Shown piece after piece: positions 1 through 5,873 of a stretch of DNA of 8,538 bases; the first letter of the stretch is position 1; every line of letters starts with the position of its first letter. The notes under the pieces were generated by a model. That model was not told the origin of the DNA. It saw only the letters and a list, made by a program, of their open reading frames with translations, and ran no database searches. The position numbers and the translations under genes were made by a program. The DNA is from an uncultured Clostridiaceae bacterium (lineage in GTDB: Bacteria > Bacillota > Clostridia > Lachnospirales > Lachnospiraceae): positions 1 to 8,538 of the forward strand of contig CATLIJ010000096.1 of assembly GCA_949948825.1 (NCBI GenBank), written 5' to 3'.

Positions 1-1
1 C

Positions 2-322
2 AGCAAGACCCTGATTCAGTCCTTATCCGGCGGCAACCAGCAGAAGGTGCTGATCTCCCGTTGGCTGGCCAATGATCCGGACATTCTGATCATGGATGAG
101 CCCACCAGAGGAATTGACGTTGGCGCCAAGTATGAGATTTACCAGATCATGATTGAGCTGGCAAAGCAGGGCAAAGGAATCATCATGATATCTTCGGAGA
201 TGCCGGAGTTAATCGGTGTGTCCAACCGGATTCTGGTCATGTGCAACGGTCATATTACCGGCCAGGTACAGGGCGAGGAGGCAACCCAGGAGCGTATCAT
301 GAGCTACGCGACCCAGTTCTAG
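2..322 (+). CDS. mglA: Galactose/methyl-galactoside ABC transporter ATPase MglA, C-terminal fragment
   Basis: This is the last 106 codons of the ATP-hydrolysing subunit that powers import of galactose and methyl-galactosides on the cytoplasmic face of the membrane; the 5' part lies outside the window. The open frame runs from base 2 without an in-frame stop. It begins just before the second-domain ABC signature LSGGNQQK (fragment residues 8-15), followed by a Walker B stretch ILIMDEPTRGID. The ISSEMPEL segment stands where other ABC proteins have the H-loop; this is normal for the second nucleotide-binding domain of sugar ATPases of this class (MglA, RbsA, XylG). The tail resembles E. coli MglA as I remember it, and the mglC neighbour supports MglA over RbsA. 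It ends in TAG, 18 bases before mglC, so the two are co-transcribed. A general sugar ATPase of another specificity remains possible. Confidence 0.9.
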   Translation, partial: SKTLIQSLSGGNQQKVLISRWLANDPDILIMDEPTRGIDVGAKYEIYQIMIELAKQGKGIIMISSEMPELIGVSNRILVMCNGHITGQVQGEEATQERIMSYATQF

Positions 323-340
323 GAAGAGGAGGATGAGAGA

Positions 341-1336
341 ATGAACAGCAAGAAAGTCAATGTAGCAGACATATTGATTAACAATGGAATCGTGATTTTG
401 ATTCTTTTGATGGTTTTGGTTGTGGGCATTACCAAGGAGAATTTCTTCAGCCCCAGTAACTTCAGCAACATTTCAATCAACGTGGCCTGTCGTTTTATCA
501 TTGCCATCGGCGTATCCGGCTGTCTGATCACCAAGGGTACGGACCTTTCCGCAGGACGTTCCGTAGGTCTTGCCGCGTGTCTGGCAGGAACCCTGCTTCA
601 GCGGGCAGATTACAGCGGCCGCTTTGAGCTGACCAAGAATTTTCCTGAGCTGAATGTGTGGCTGATTCTGCTGATCTGTGTGGCCATCTGCTGTATTTTC
701 GGCCTGATCAATGGGATTGTCATTGCCTATTTAAGTGTTCCGGCCTTCATCGGCACCTTGGGCATGCAGATGATCGTCTATGGTATTAACCTGGTATATA
801 CCAAGTCTGTTCCCCTTGGCGGCTACCGGACGGATTACACGGTGATTGCCAATGGCAAGCTGTTTGGGGTGTTCCCTTATCTGTTTTTGATTGCTATTAT
901 CATTGGCGCTATTATGTGGTTTATCTATAACTACACCCGTCACGGCAAATACATGTATGCCATCGGCGGCAATGAGGCAGCGGCTGAGGTAGCTGGTGTG
1001 AATGTCAAAAAGACCAAGATTGTGATTTATGTGTCAGCAGCAGCTCTTTATGCCATCGCAGGATTTTTGCTGGGCGCCAAGTCCGGCGGCGCTGGCGTAA
1101 ACACTGGTAACGGATATGAGCTGGAAGCCATTGCAGCCTGTACCATTGGCGGCGTATCCGTAAACGGCGGTATTGGACGTGTGTCCGGCGTAGTCATCGG
1201 CGTGCTGGTGTTTGAGCTTTTGAAGACCTGCCTGCAGTTTTTGGGCATTGACCCCAACTATCAGTATATTGCCCAGGGTATTGTTATTGTAGTGGCCATT
1301 GCCCTGGATATCCGGAAATATATTGCAAAGAAATAA
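341..1336 (+). CDS. mglC: Galactose/methyl-galactoside ABC transporter permease MglC
   Basis: This 331-aa integral membrane protein forms the transport channel for galactose-type sugars together with the MglA ATPase and a periplasmic-type binding lipoprotein (MglB, not in the window). It has many hydrophobic segments, for example residues 14-30, 107-131, 179-196, 227-246 and 311-322. The GTDLSAGR motif (66-73) and a cytoplasmic EAA-like loop that contacts the ATPase (about 209-224, GNEAAAEVAGV) are present. The order of motifs, the GGVSVNGGIGRV segment and the end ALDIRKYIAKK follow E. coli MglC (336 aa) closely, which favours MglC over RbsC or XylH. AGGAGG at 327-332 lies 8 bases before the ATG. 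The gene follows mglA in the usual mglBAC order. The transported sugar is inferred from family similarity only. Confidence 0.93.
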   Translation: MNSKKVNVADILINNGIVILILLMVLVVGITKENFFSPSNFSNISINVACRFIIAIGVSGCLITKGTDLSAGRSVGLAACLAGTLLQRADYSGRFELTKNFPELNVWLILLICVAICCIFGLINGIVIAYLSVPAFIGTLGMQMIVYGINLVYTKSVPLGGYRTDYTVIANGKLFGVFPYLFLIAIIIGAIMWFIYNYTRHGKYMYAIGGNEAAAEVAGVNVKKTKIVIYVSAAALYAIAGFLLGAKSGGAGVNTGNGYELEAIAACTIGGVSVNGGIGRVSGVVIGVLVFELLKTCLQFLGIDPNYQYIAQGIVIVVAIALDIRKYIAKK

Positions 1337-1355
1337 AAACAAAGGAGCTTAGAAT

Positions 1356-1598
1356 ATGGACCAGGAAACCACAGAGGTACAAACAGAAGAGCCAGAGAAA
1401 AGGCTGTCAGAGCTGGAGCAGGAAAATGAACGGCTGAAGAAGGAAAATGAGCTTTTAAAGGAATACCGGGCCAGCCTGCCTTTAAAGGAACGGCTTTACG
1501 ACCGGATTCCCCTGACTGTAAAACAGATGGACTGGATTATCTTAGCCCTTTTGGCGCTTCTGACTGGAGTGGTTCTTCTGGGGCTTCTGGATCGGTAA
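1356..1598 (+). CDS. Small coiled-coil protein with C-terminal membrane anchor, unknown function
   Basis: I do not recognise this 80-aa protein. Its N-terminal third is highly charged (MDQETTEVQTEEPEK). Residues about 14-37 form a probable coiled coil, with leucines at 20, 27, 34 and 41 in exact heptad spacing. A basic linker follows (about 44-57), then one hydrophobic helix at about 60-78 with only two residues after it, so it looks like a tail-anchored membrane protein with its coiled coil in the cytoplasm. AAAGGAG at 1341-1347 stands 8 bases before the ATG, and the gene starts only 19 bases after mglC, ahead of the operon terminator, so it is probably the last gene of the mgl transcript. 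A link to sugar transport rests on position alone; an unrelated membrane-associated role is equally possible. Good initiation signals and clean composition argue that it is real. Confidence 0.8.
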   Translation: MDQETTEVQTEEPEKRLSELEQENERLKKENELLKEYRASLPLKERLYDRIPLTVKQMDWIILALLALLTGVVLLGLLDR

Positions 1599-1646
1599 AA
1601 GAGGACCGGCAAACCCATGCTTCGTGGGTTTTGCCGGTCCTCTTTT
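1597..1646. terminator. Bidirectional intrinsic terminator between the mgl operon and the CYTH gene
   Basis: A 21-base left arm (1597-1617) pairs with a 22-base right arm (1625-1646) with one bulged A, around a 7-base loop. The stem is GC-rich in the centre (GAGGACCGGC) with AAAA at the left foot and TTTT at the right foot, so it can end transcripts in both directions. It begins inside the TAA stop of the small anchored-protein gene and lies 19 bases beyond the stop codon of the convergent CYTH gene. Confidence 0.93.
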
Positions 1647-1665
1647 CACGTCTTGCTCCCAAAGA

Positions 1666-2139
1666 TTACCAGTTTATCTGGCGTTCCTTACTTAAGCGGG
1701 AGTTCTGATATTCTCCGCTGAAGGTCACATCCTCCCCGAACCAGTCCGGCGGAACAAAGGCAAGGGCATCTTCCTTTGTGGGAAATTCCACCTCCACCAG
1801 CATCAGGCCCTCATAGTCTTTGGCAAACACATCCAGCTCGGCAGTGAGAGCGGGAACATCCCCGGGAGAGGAAAGAGGAATCCGGTAGCGCGTCTTTGTG
1901 AGAATGAGGCCATCTGCTTTGGTGAGAAGGTGGGTATAAGCTTCCTCTGTGAGAGGCAGATTATACTCCTCCCGCTCCAAAAGCCCCTTTGATTTGTAGG
2001 TCAGATAATACTGGCTGTCCTGACGGCGGATGCGTACCACAGGATTGGTACATAAGTATGCCTGTTCAATCATAGAATGAGGAAAAGCGCTGTATTGGGC
2101 GGGGAGTGTTTTGACTTTGAATTTGCGTTCGATTTCCAT
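1666..2139 (-). CDS. CYTH-domain protein (putative triphosphate-binding/triphosphatase)
   Basis: This 157-aa cytoplasmic protein belongs to the CYTH superfamily (class IV adenylate cyclases, thiamine triphosphatases, inorganic triphosphatases), which bind a triphosphate with divalent metals inside a beta-barrel tunnel. The hallmark ExExK sits at residues 2-6 (EIERK). Other expected charged residues are R36 and R38 (VRIRR), K49 and K51, R84 and R86, E101-x-D103 and E116-x-E118. There is no CHAD domain. Small bacterial CYTH proteins of this size often hydrolyse inorganic triphosphate, but the substrate cannot be read from the sequence. I chose the start at 2139 because AGGAGG (complement of 2148-2153) lies 8 bases upstream and the ExExK motif normally opens the protein. 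The frame stays open 58 codons further, to an ATG at 2313, but that extension has no family features. The gene converges on the mgl operon and diverges from tig. Confidence 0.88.
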   Translation of the reverse strand: MEIERKFKVKTLPAQYSAFPHSMIEQAYLCTNPVVRIRRQDSQYYLTYKSKGLLEREEYNLPLTEEAYTHLLTKADGLILTKTRYRIPLSSPGDVPALTAELDVFAKDYEGLMLVEVEFPTKEDALAFVPPDWFGEDVTFSGEYQNSRLSKERQINW

Positions 2140-2147
2140 AAAAAAGG

Positions 2148-2153
2148 CCTCCT
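2148..2153 (-). promoter_or_regulatory. Ribosome binding site that fixes the CYTH gene start
   Basis: The minus strand reads AGGAGG here, 8 bases before the ATG whose first base is 2139. It supports the 157-aa protein rather than the 215-aa reading that starts at 2313. Confidence 0.8.
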
Positions 2154-2281
2154 GGTGTTTTTTTGTTGTTTGGATAAGAGTATGGCGAGGGGTGCGCGGA
2201 AGAGGAAGGAGAGAACGCGTCTTGCGGCCAGCCCTCCTCACTCCACAGCGGACCCTCCTCCCAATCCCCCAACTCTCCTCC

Positions 2282-2310
2282 AGTATACCCAATAATTCAC
2301 AAAATGGAAA
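2282..2310 (-). promoter_or_regulatory. Candidate sigma-A promoter for the CYTH gene
   Basis: On the minus strand, TATACT (complement of 2282-2287; five of six to consensus) lies 17 bases downstream of TTTCCA (complement of 2305-2310; four of six). Transcription would begin near 2275 and give a leader of about 135 bases. A second -35-like TTTACA (complement of 2352-2357) lacks a good -10. This is a consensus match only. Confidence 0.4.
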
Positions 2311-2364
2311 CAATTAAATACAAAAAACCATAGAAAAACCGCCGAAAAACGTGTAAAATAATAC

Positions 2365-2393
2365 TGGTAATTATGGAGAGACTATGCTATAAT
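2365..2393 (+). promoter_or_regulatory. Extended -10 sigma-A promoter of tig (tig-clpP-clpX)
   Basis: A perfect TATAAT at 2388-2393 is preceded by TGC, giving the extended -10 form TGnTATAAT. The -35 at the 17-base distance, TGGTAA (2365-2370), matches only three of six, which is common for extended -10 promoters. The predicted start is near 2400, inside a short inverted repeat (ACACT 2397-2401, AGTGT 2404-2408). No CtsR- or CIRCE-like operator is seen next to it. Confidence 0.7.
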
Positions 2394-2438
2394 GGTACAC
2401 TGAAGTGTGGCGCCCTGCCGAGACGACCATACATAGTG

Positions 2439-2445
2439 AAGGAGG
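2439..2445 (+). promoter_or_regulatory. Ribosome binding site of tig with long spacing
   Basis: AAGGAGG is followed by 12 bases before the ATG at 2458, longer than the 5-8 bases of its neighbours. No closer in-frame start exists, so the ATG at 2458 is retained. Confidence 0.75.
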
Positions 2446-2457
2446 AACCCAGACATT

Positions 2458-3744
2458 ATGAGTTTACAAGTAGAAAAGCTTGAGAAGAACATGGCGAAAT
2501 TAACCGTAGAAGTGCCGGCAGAGCAGTTTGACGAGGCTCTTAAAACTTCCTATAAGAAAAATAGAAGCAGATTCAACATTCCGGGATTCCGCAAGGGCAA
2601 GGCTCCCCAGGCCCTGATTGAGAAGATGTTTGGACCGGGTGTTCTGTATGAGGATGCGGTGAATGAGATTATTAACCGGACCTACCCGGAGGCAGCAAAG
2701 GAAAGCAGTCTGGATATTGTATCCCGTCCGGACATTGAAGTGGAAAAGGTAGAAAAGGGACAGACTGTTGTGTATACAGCTCTTGTGGCATTGAAGCCGG
2801 AAGTGACCCTGGGAGAGTATAAGGGGATTGAGGTAGAGCGTGCGCGGCCGGAGGTTACGGATGCAGATATTGAAGCAGAATTGAAAAGAGTTCAGGAACA
2901 GAATTCCCGTCTGGTTTCGGTGGAAGACCGTCCGGTGGAAAATGGAGACCAGGTGGTGATTGACTTTGACGGATATATGGACGGGATTCCCTTTGAGGGC
3001 GGAAAGGCAGAGGATTACAGCCTGACCATTGGGTCCCATTCCTTTATTGATACGTTTGAAGAGCAGCTGATTGGCAAGAACCGGGAAGAGGAGATAGAGG
3101 TACAGGTCAGCTTTCCGGAGACCTATCATGCCAAGGAGCTGGCTGGCAAGCCTGCCATGTTTAAGGTGGTAATCCATGAGATTAAGGCCAAGGAGCTGCC
3201 GGAGCTGGATGATGAGTTTGCCGGAGAGGTATCGGAATTTGAGACATTAGAGGAATATAAAGAGGATTTGAAGGCAAAACTTTCAGAGACCAAGCAGAAG
3301 CAGGCTACCACAGAGAATGAGAATAATGTTGTGGAAAAGGTGGTTGCCAATGCTTCCATGGAGATTCCGGAGGCTATGATTGAAGAGCAGATCAGCGGCA
3401 CTCTGGAGAATTATGCCCGCCGGATGCAGTCCCAGGGTATGACCATGGAACAGTATATGCAGTTTACTGGCATGACTATGGAGAAGATGAGAGAGGAGCT
3501 GCGTCCCCAGGCTGAGAAGCAGATCCGCACCCGTCTGGTTCTGGAGGCTGTGGTGGCTGCAGAGAACATCGAAATACCGGAAGAGGCAATAGATGCAGAG
3601 ATCGAGAAGATGTCTGGGATTTACAAGATGGATGCAGAGCGCACAAGAGAGCTTATGGGTGAGACAGGGCTTCGCCGGATGAGAGAAGATTTGGCGGTTC
3701 AGGAGGCTATTGACTTTTTGGTGGCAGAGGCGAAGCTGGTTTAA
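2458..3744 (+). CDS. tig: Trigger factor, ribosome-associated chaperone and peptidyl-prolyl isomerase
   Basis: Trigger factor docks at the ribosomal exit tunnel and shields nascent chains. At 428 aa it matches the family length (432 aa in E. coli). The N-terminal ribosome-binding domain (about 1-115) carries the signature GFRKGKAP at residues 43-50, the loop that contacts ribosomal protein L23. An FKBP-type isomerase domain follows at about 155-245 (GDQVVIDFDGYMDGIPFEGG and onward), then the helical C-terminal chaperone domain to the end, rich in Glu, Lys, Met and Gln. It is the first gene of a tig-clpP-clpX run, an order common in bacteria. It is probably transcribed from the extended -10 promoter at 2365-2393. 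There is no terminator after it, so read-through into clpP is likely. No anomalies are seen. Confidence 0.97.
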   Translation: MSLQVEKLEKNMAKLTVEVPAEQFDEALKTSYKKNRSRFNIPGFRKGKAPQALIEKMFGPGVLYEDAVNEIINRTYPEAAKESSLDIVSRPDIEVEKVEKGQTVVYTALVALKPEVTLGEYKGIEVERARPEVTDADIEAELKRVQEQNSRLVSVEDRPVENGDQVVIDFDGYMDGIPFEGGKAEDYSLTIGSHSFIDTFEEQLIGKNREEEIEVQVSFPETYHAKELAGKPAMFKVVIHEIKAKELPELDDEFAGEVSEFETLEEYKEDLKAKLSETKQKQATTENENNVVEKVVANASMEIPEAMIEEQISGTLENYARRMQSQGMTMEQYMQFTGMTMEKMREELRPQAEKQIRTRLVLEAVVAAENIEIPEEAIDAEIEKMSGIYKMDAERTRELMGETGLRRMREDLAVQEAIDFLVAEAKLV

Positions 3745-3785
3745 AACAGGAGGTGCAGGTTTCCGGTATTGGGGAATCTGCATTT

Positions 3786-3849
3786 CTAGTACTGCATTGC
3801 GGAAATAGCCAGTGCTGAATTCACCGGAATTTTCGTAATGCAGTACTAG
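3786..3849. repeat. Long inverted repeat / leader hairpin upstream of clpP
   Basis: The left arm 3786-3806 pairs with the right arm 3829-3849 over 21 positions: 19 Watson-Crick pairs and two G-U pairs. The outer 13 (CTAGTACTGCATT and its complement) are perfect. The interior can add a small hairpin, GTG (3812-3814) with CAC (3822-3824), capped by the 8-base palindrome TGAATTCA. No T tract follows on either strand, so it is not a standard intrinsic terminator. It ends 7 bases before the clpP ribosome binding site (3857-3863). It could be an mRNA processing or stability element, a translational control structure, or one copy of a dispersed palindromic repeat; the sequence alone does not decide. 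Confidence 0.85.
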
Positions 3850-3870
3850 TACAGTGAAGGAGGATTTGGA

Positions 3871-4452
3871 ATGCCATTAATACCTTATGTAATTGAACAG
3901 ACCAGCAGAGGAGAACGGTCCTATGATATTTATTCCCGTCTGTTAAAGGAGAGGATCATTTTTCTGGGAGAAGAAGTTACAGATGTGTCAGCCAGCGTGA
4001 TTGTGGCACAGCTTCTGTTCCTGGAGGCAGAAGATCCAGGCAAGGATATTAACCTTTATATCAACAGCCCCGGCGGTTCTGTGACCGCAGGCATGGCGAT
4101 CTATGATACCATGAATTATATTAAGTGCGATGTGTCCACTTTATGCGTGGGTATGGCGGCAAGCATGGGCGCATTTCTGCTGGCAGGAGGCAAAAAGGGG
4201 AAGCGGTTCATTCTTCCCAATGCAGAGGTGATGATTCATCAGCCTTCCGGAGGCGCCCGCGGGCAGGCTACAGAGATTCAGATTGTGGCAGAGAAGATTT
4301 TGCAGACAAAAGAAAAGCTGAACCGGATTCTGGCAGCGAACACAGGCCAGCCATATGAAGTGGTGTGCCGGGATACCGAGCGGGATCATTACCTTACGGC
4401 AGAGGAGGCCTGTGACTACGGGCTGGTGGATAAAGTGCTGACCAGCCATTAA
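3871..4452 (+). CDS. clpP: ATP-dependent Clp protease proteolytic subunit ClpP
   Basis: ClpP is the serine peptidase that forms a double-heptamer barrel and degrades proteins fed to it by ClpX or another Clp ATPase. The 193-aa protein has the complete Ser-His-Asp triad: S98 in GMAASMGAFLL, H123 in MIHQPSGG and D172 in TERDHYL. The substrate-binding segment NSPGGSVTAG is at 66-74 and the N-terminal PLIPYVIEQT is typical of the processed subunit. AAGGAGG at 3857-3863 lies 7 bases before the ATG. The gene sits between tig and its partner clpX; 126 bases containing a long hairpin separate it from tig and 72 bases separate it from the preferred clpX start. No paralogue or truncation is seen. Confidence 0.98.
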   Translation: MPLIPYVIEQTSRGERSYDIYSRLLKERIIFLGEEVTDVSASVIVAQLLFLEAEDPGKDINLYINSPGGSVTAGMAIYDTMNYIKCDVSTLCVGMAASMGAFLLAGGKKGKRFILPNAEVMIHQPSGGARGQATEIQIVAEKILQTKEKLNRILAANTGQPYEVVCRDTERDHYLTAEEACDYGLVDKVLTSH

Positions 4453-4459
4453 GAGAGGA

Positions 4460-4486
4460 AAGCACAGGTTATTTTTGACTGTGCTT
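4460..4486 (+). other. Small hairpin between clpP and clpX
   Basis: AAGCACAG (4460-4467) pairs perfectly with CTGTGCTT (4479-4486) around an 11-base loop that contains the only T run (TTTTT). No T tract follows the stem, so it should not terminate transcription strongly. It may mark an mRNA processing or partial attenuation point that sets the ClpP to ClpX ratio; that role is inference. Confidence 0.5.
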
Positions 4487-4513
4487 GGGATTGTATGAAA
4501 GGAAAGAAAGGAC

Positions 4514-4520
4514 AGAGGTG
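4514..4520 (+). promoter_or_regulatory. Ribosome binding site supporting the clpX start at 4525
   Basis: AGAGGTG, a good match to the end of 16S rRNA, lies 4 bases before the ATG at 4525. The alternative in-frame ATG at 4495 has only TTGGGA upstream, a poor site. Confidence 0.65.
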
Positions 4521-4524
4521 TGGT

Positions 4525-5826
4525 ATGCCGAACAGAATGGAGGACAGAGTCAGATGCTCTTTCTGCGGGAAGACCCAGGATCAGGTGAAGAAGCTGATTG
4601 CCGGCTCCAACAATGTTTTTATTTGCGATGAGTGCATTGATCTTTGCGCGGAGATTCTGGAGGAGGAGTTTGACGAGCAGGAAAGCGTGGACCCGGATTT
4701 TGAAGGGATTAACCTGTTAAAGCCCAAGGAGATCAAGGCGTTTTTGGATGAGTATGTGATTGGCCAGGAGACTGCGAAAAAGGTGCTTTCTGTGGCTGTT
4801 TACAATCACTATAAACGCATTACGTCCAGAAAAGATATGGATGTGGATGTGCAAAAGAGCAATATTTTAATGCTGGGACCGACCGGCTCCGGCAAAACCT
4901 ATCTGGCACAGACTCTGGCAAAGGTGCTGAATGTGCCCTTTGCTATTGCGGATGCCACGGCTTTGACCGAGGCAGGTTATGTGGGCGAGGATGTGGAAAA
5001 TATTTTGCTGAAGCTGATTCAGGCGGCAGAATATGATATTGCAAAGGCAGAATACGGCATTATTTATATTGATGAGATTGACAAGATTACGAAAAAATCG
5101 GAAAATGTGTCCATCACCAGAGACGTGTCCGGCGAGGGAGTGCAGCAGGCCCTTTTGAAGATTTTAGAGGGTACGGTGGCCAGTGTTCCTCCCCAGGGAG
5201 GACGGAAGCATCCTCATCAGGAGCTTTTACAGATTGACACAACCAACATTCTGTTTATCTGCGGAGGAGCTTTTGACGGGCTAGAGAAGATCATTGAGCG
5301 GAGGCAGAGCGCAGGCTCCATTGGCTTTAACGCAGAGGTGGTAGACAAGAACAGAAGGGACATTGACGAGCTTCTGAAAAAGGTGGAGCCGCAGGATCTG
5401 GTGAAGTTCGGGCTGATTCCGGAATTTATCGGACGTGTGCCGGTGACGGTATCCTTAGAGCTTCTCAATGAGGAGGCTTTGGTCCGGATTCTGACTGAGC
5501 CCAAGAATGCCATCACCAAGCAGTATCAGAAGCTGTTTGAGCTGGATGACGTAAAGCTGGAGTTTACCAGGGAAGCTCTTCTTGAGATTGCCAGTCTTGC
5601 AGTCAGCCGGAAGACCGGCGCCAGAGGACTCCGTTCCATTATGGAGTCAGCAGTGATGGATTTGATGTATGAGATTCCCTCTGACAGCAGCATTGGAATC
5701 TGTACCATCACAAAGGATGTGGTGAATAAAACAGGAGAGCCGGAGCTGGTGTATCGGGATACAGCAGTGCCGCGCAAGACACTCTCCCAGAGACGGAAAA
5801 AGGACAGACCAGGGGAAATCGCCTGA
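4525..5826 (+). CDS. clpX: ATP-dependent Clp protease ATP-binding subunit ClpX
   Basis: ClpX is a hexameric AAA+ unfoldase that recognises tagged proteins, unfolds them and threads them into ClpP. From the preferred start the protein has 433 aa, close to the usual 420-430. The N-terminal zinc-binding domain has C11, C14, C34 and C37. Walker A GPTGSGKT is at 118-125, the pore loop GYVGED at 151-156, Walker B IIYIDEID at 179-186, the RKH loop at 227-229, the ClpP-docking tripeptide IGF at 266-268, the arginine-finger box IPEFIGR at 298-304 and sensor 2 GARGLR at 365-370. All key residues are present. An ATG ten codons upstream (4495) would add MKGKKGQRCG but has a weak ribosome binding site. 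An intrinsic terminator 18 bases after the stop ends the tig-clpP-clpX group. Confidence 0.97.
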   Translation: MPNRMEDRVRCSFCGKTQDQVKKLIAGSNNVFICDECIDLCAEILEEEFDEQESVDPDFEGINLLKPKEIKAFLDEYVIGQETAKKVLSVAVYNHYKRITSRKDMDVDVQKSNILMLGPTGSGKTYLAQTLAKVLNVPFAIADATALTEAGYVGEDVENILLKLIQAAEYDIAKAEYGIIYIDEIDKITKKSENVSITRDVSGEGVQQALLKILEGTVASVPPQGGRKHPHQELLQIDTTNILFICGGAFDGLEKIIERRQSAGSIGFNAEVVDKNRRDIDELLKKVEPQDLVKFGLIPEFIGRVPVTVSLELLNEEALVRILTEPKNAITKQYQKLFELDDVKLEFTREALLEIASLAVSRKTGARGLRSIMESAVMDLMYEIPSDSSIGICTITKDVVNKTGEPELVYRDTAVPRKTLSQRRKKDRPGEIA

Positions 5827-5843
5827 TTGGGGATTTATCCGTT

Positions 5844-5873
5844 AAAAAATGGGAGCAGAGGCTTCCATTTTTT
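5844..5873. terminator. Intrinsic terminator after clpX
   Basis: A 13-base-pair stem (5844-5856 with 5861-5873, one G-U pair) closes on the tetraloop AGAG. The left foot is six A's and the right foot six T's, so it fits a rho-independent terminator and could work in both directions. It stands 18 bases after the clpX stop and implies that lon is transcribed separately. Confidence 0.88.

Larger units (their letters stand above)
2140..2457. other. Divergent intergenic region between the CYTH gene and tig
   Basis: These 318 bases hold no gene I can support; the open frames across them lack family features and good initiation sites. The left part, up to about 2281, is the likely leader of the CYTH gene and is strongly pyrimidine-rich on the plus strand between 2231 and 2281. 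The central 2300-2365 is AT-rich. The right part carries the tig promoter (TATAAT at 2388-2393) and a roughly 58-base tig leader ending in the ribosome binding site at 2439-2445. Confidence 0.7.

Noticed and set aside
2140..2313. N-terminal extension of the CYTH protein to an ATG at 2313 (215 aa)
   Set aside because: The extra 58 residues are Arg-rich and low-complexity with no family features, cover the candidate promoter, and the ExExK motif with a well-placed AGGAGG marks the start at 2139.
2500..3177. 225-codon minus-strand open frame inside tig
   Set aside because: It is antisense to the intact trigger factor gene and has no recognisable features or initiation site.
3820..3849. Possible clpP promoter TTCACC with TACTAG
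   Set aside because: The -10 matches only three of six bases and both elements lie inside the inverted repeat, whose symmetry explains them better.
3786..3849. Intrinsic terminator between tig and clpP
   Set aside because: No T run follows the stem on either strand and the outer stem is not GC-rich; the element sits against the clpP ribosome binding site.
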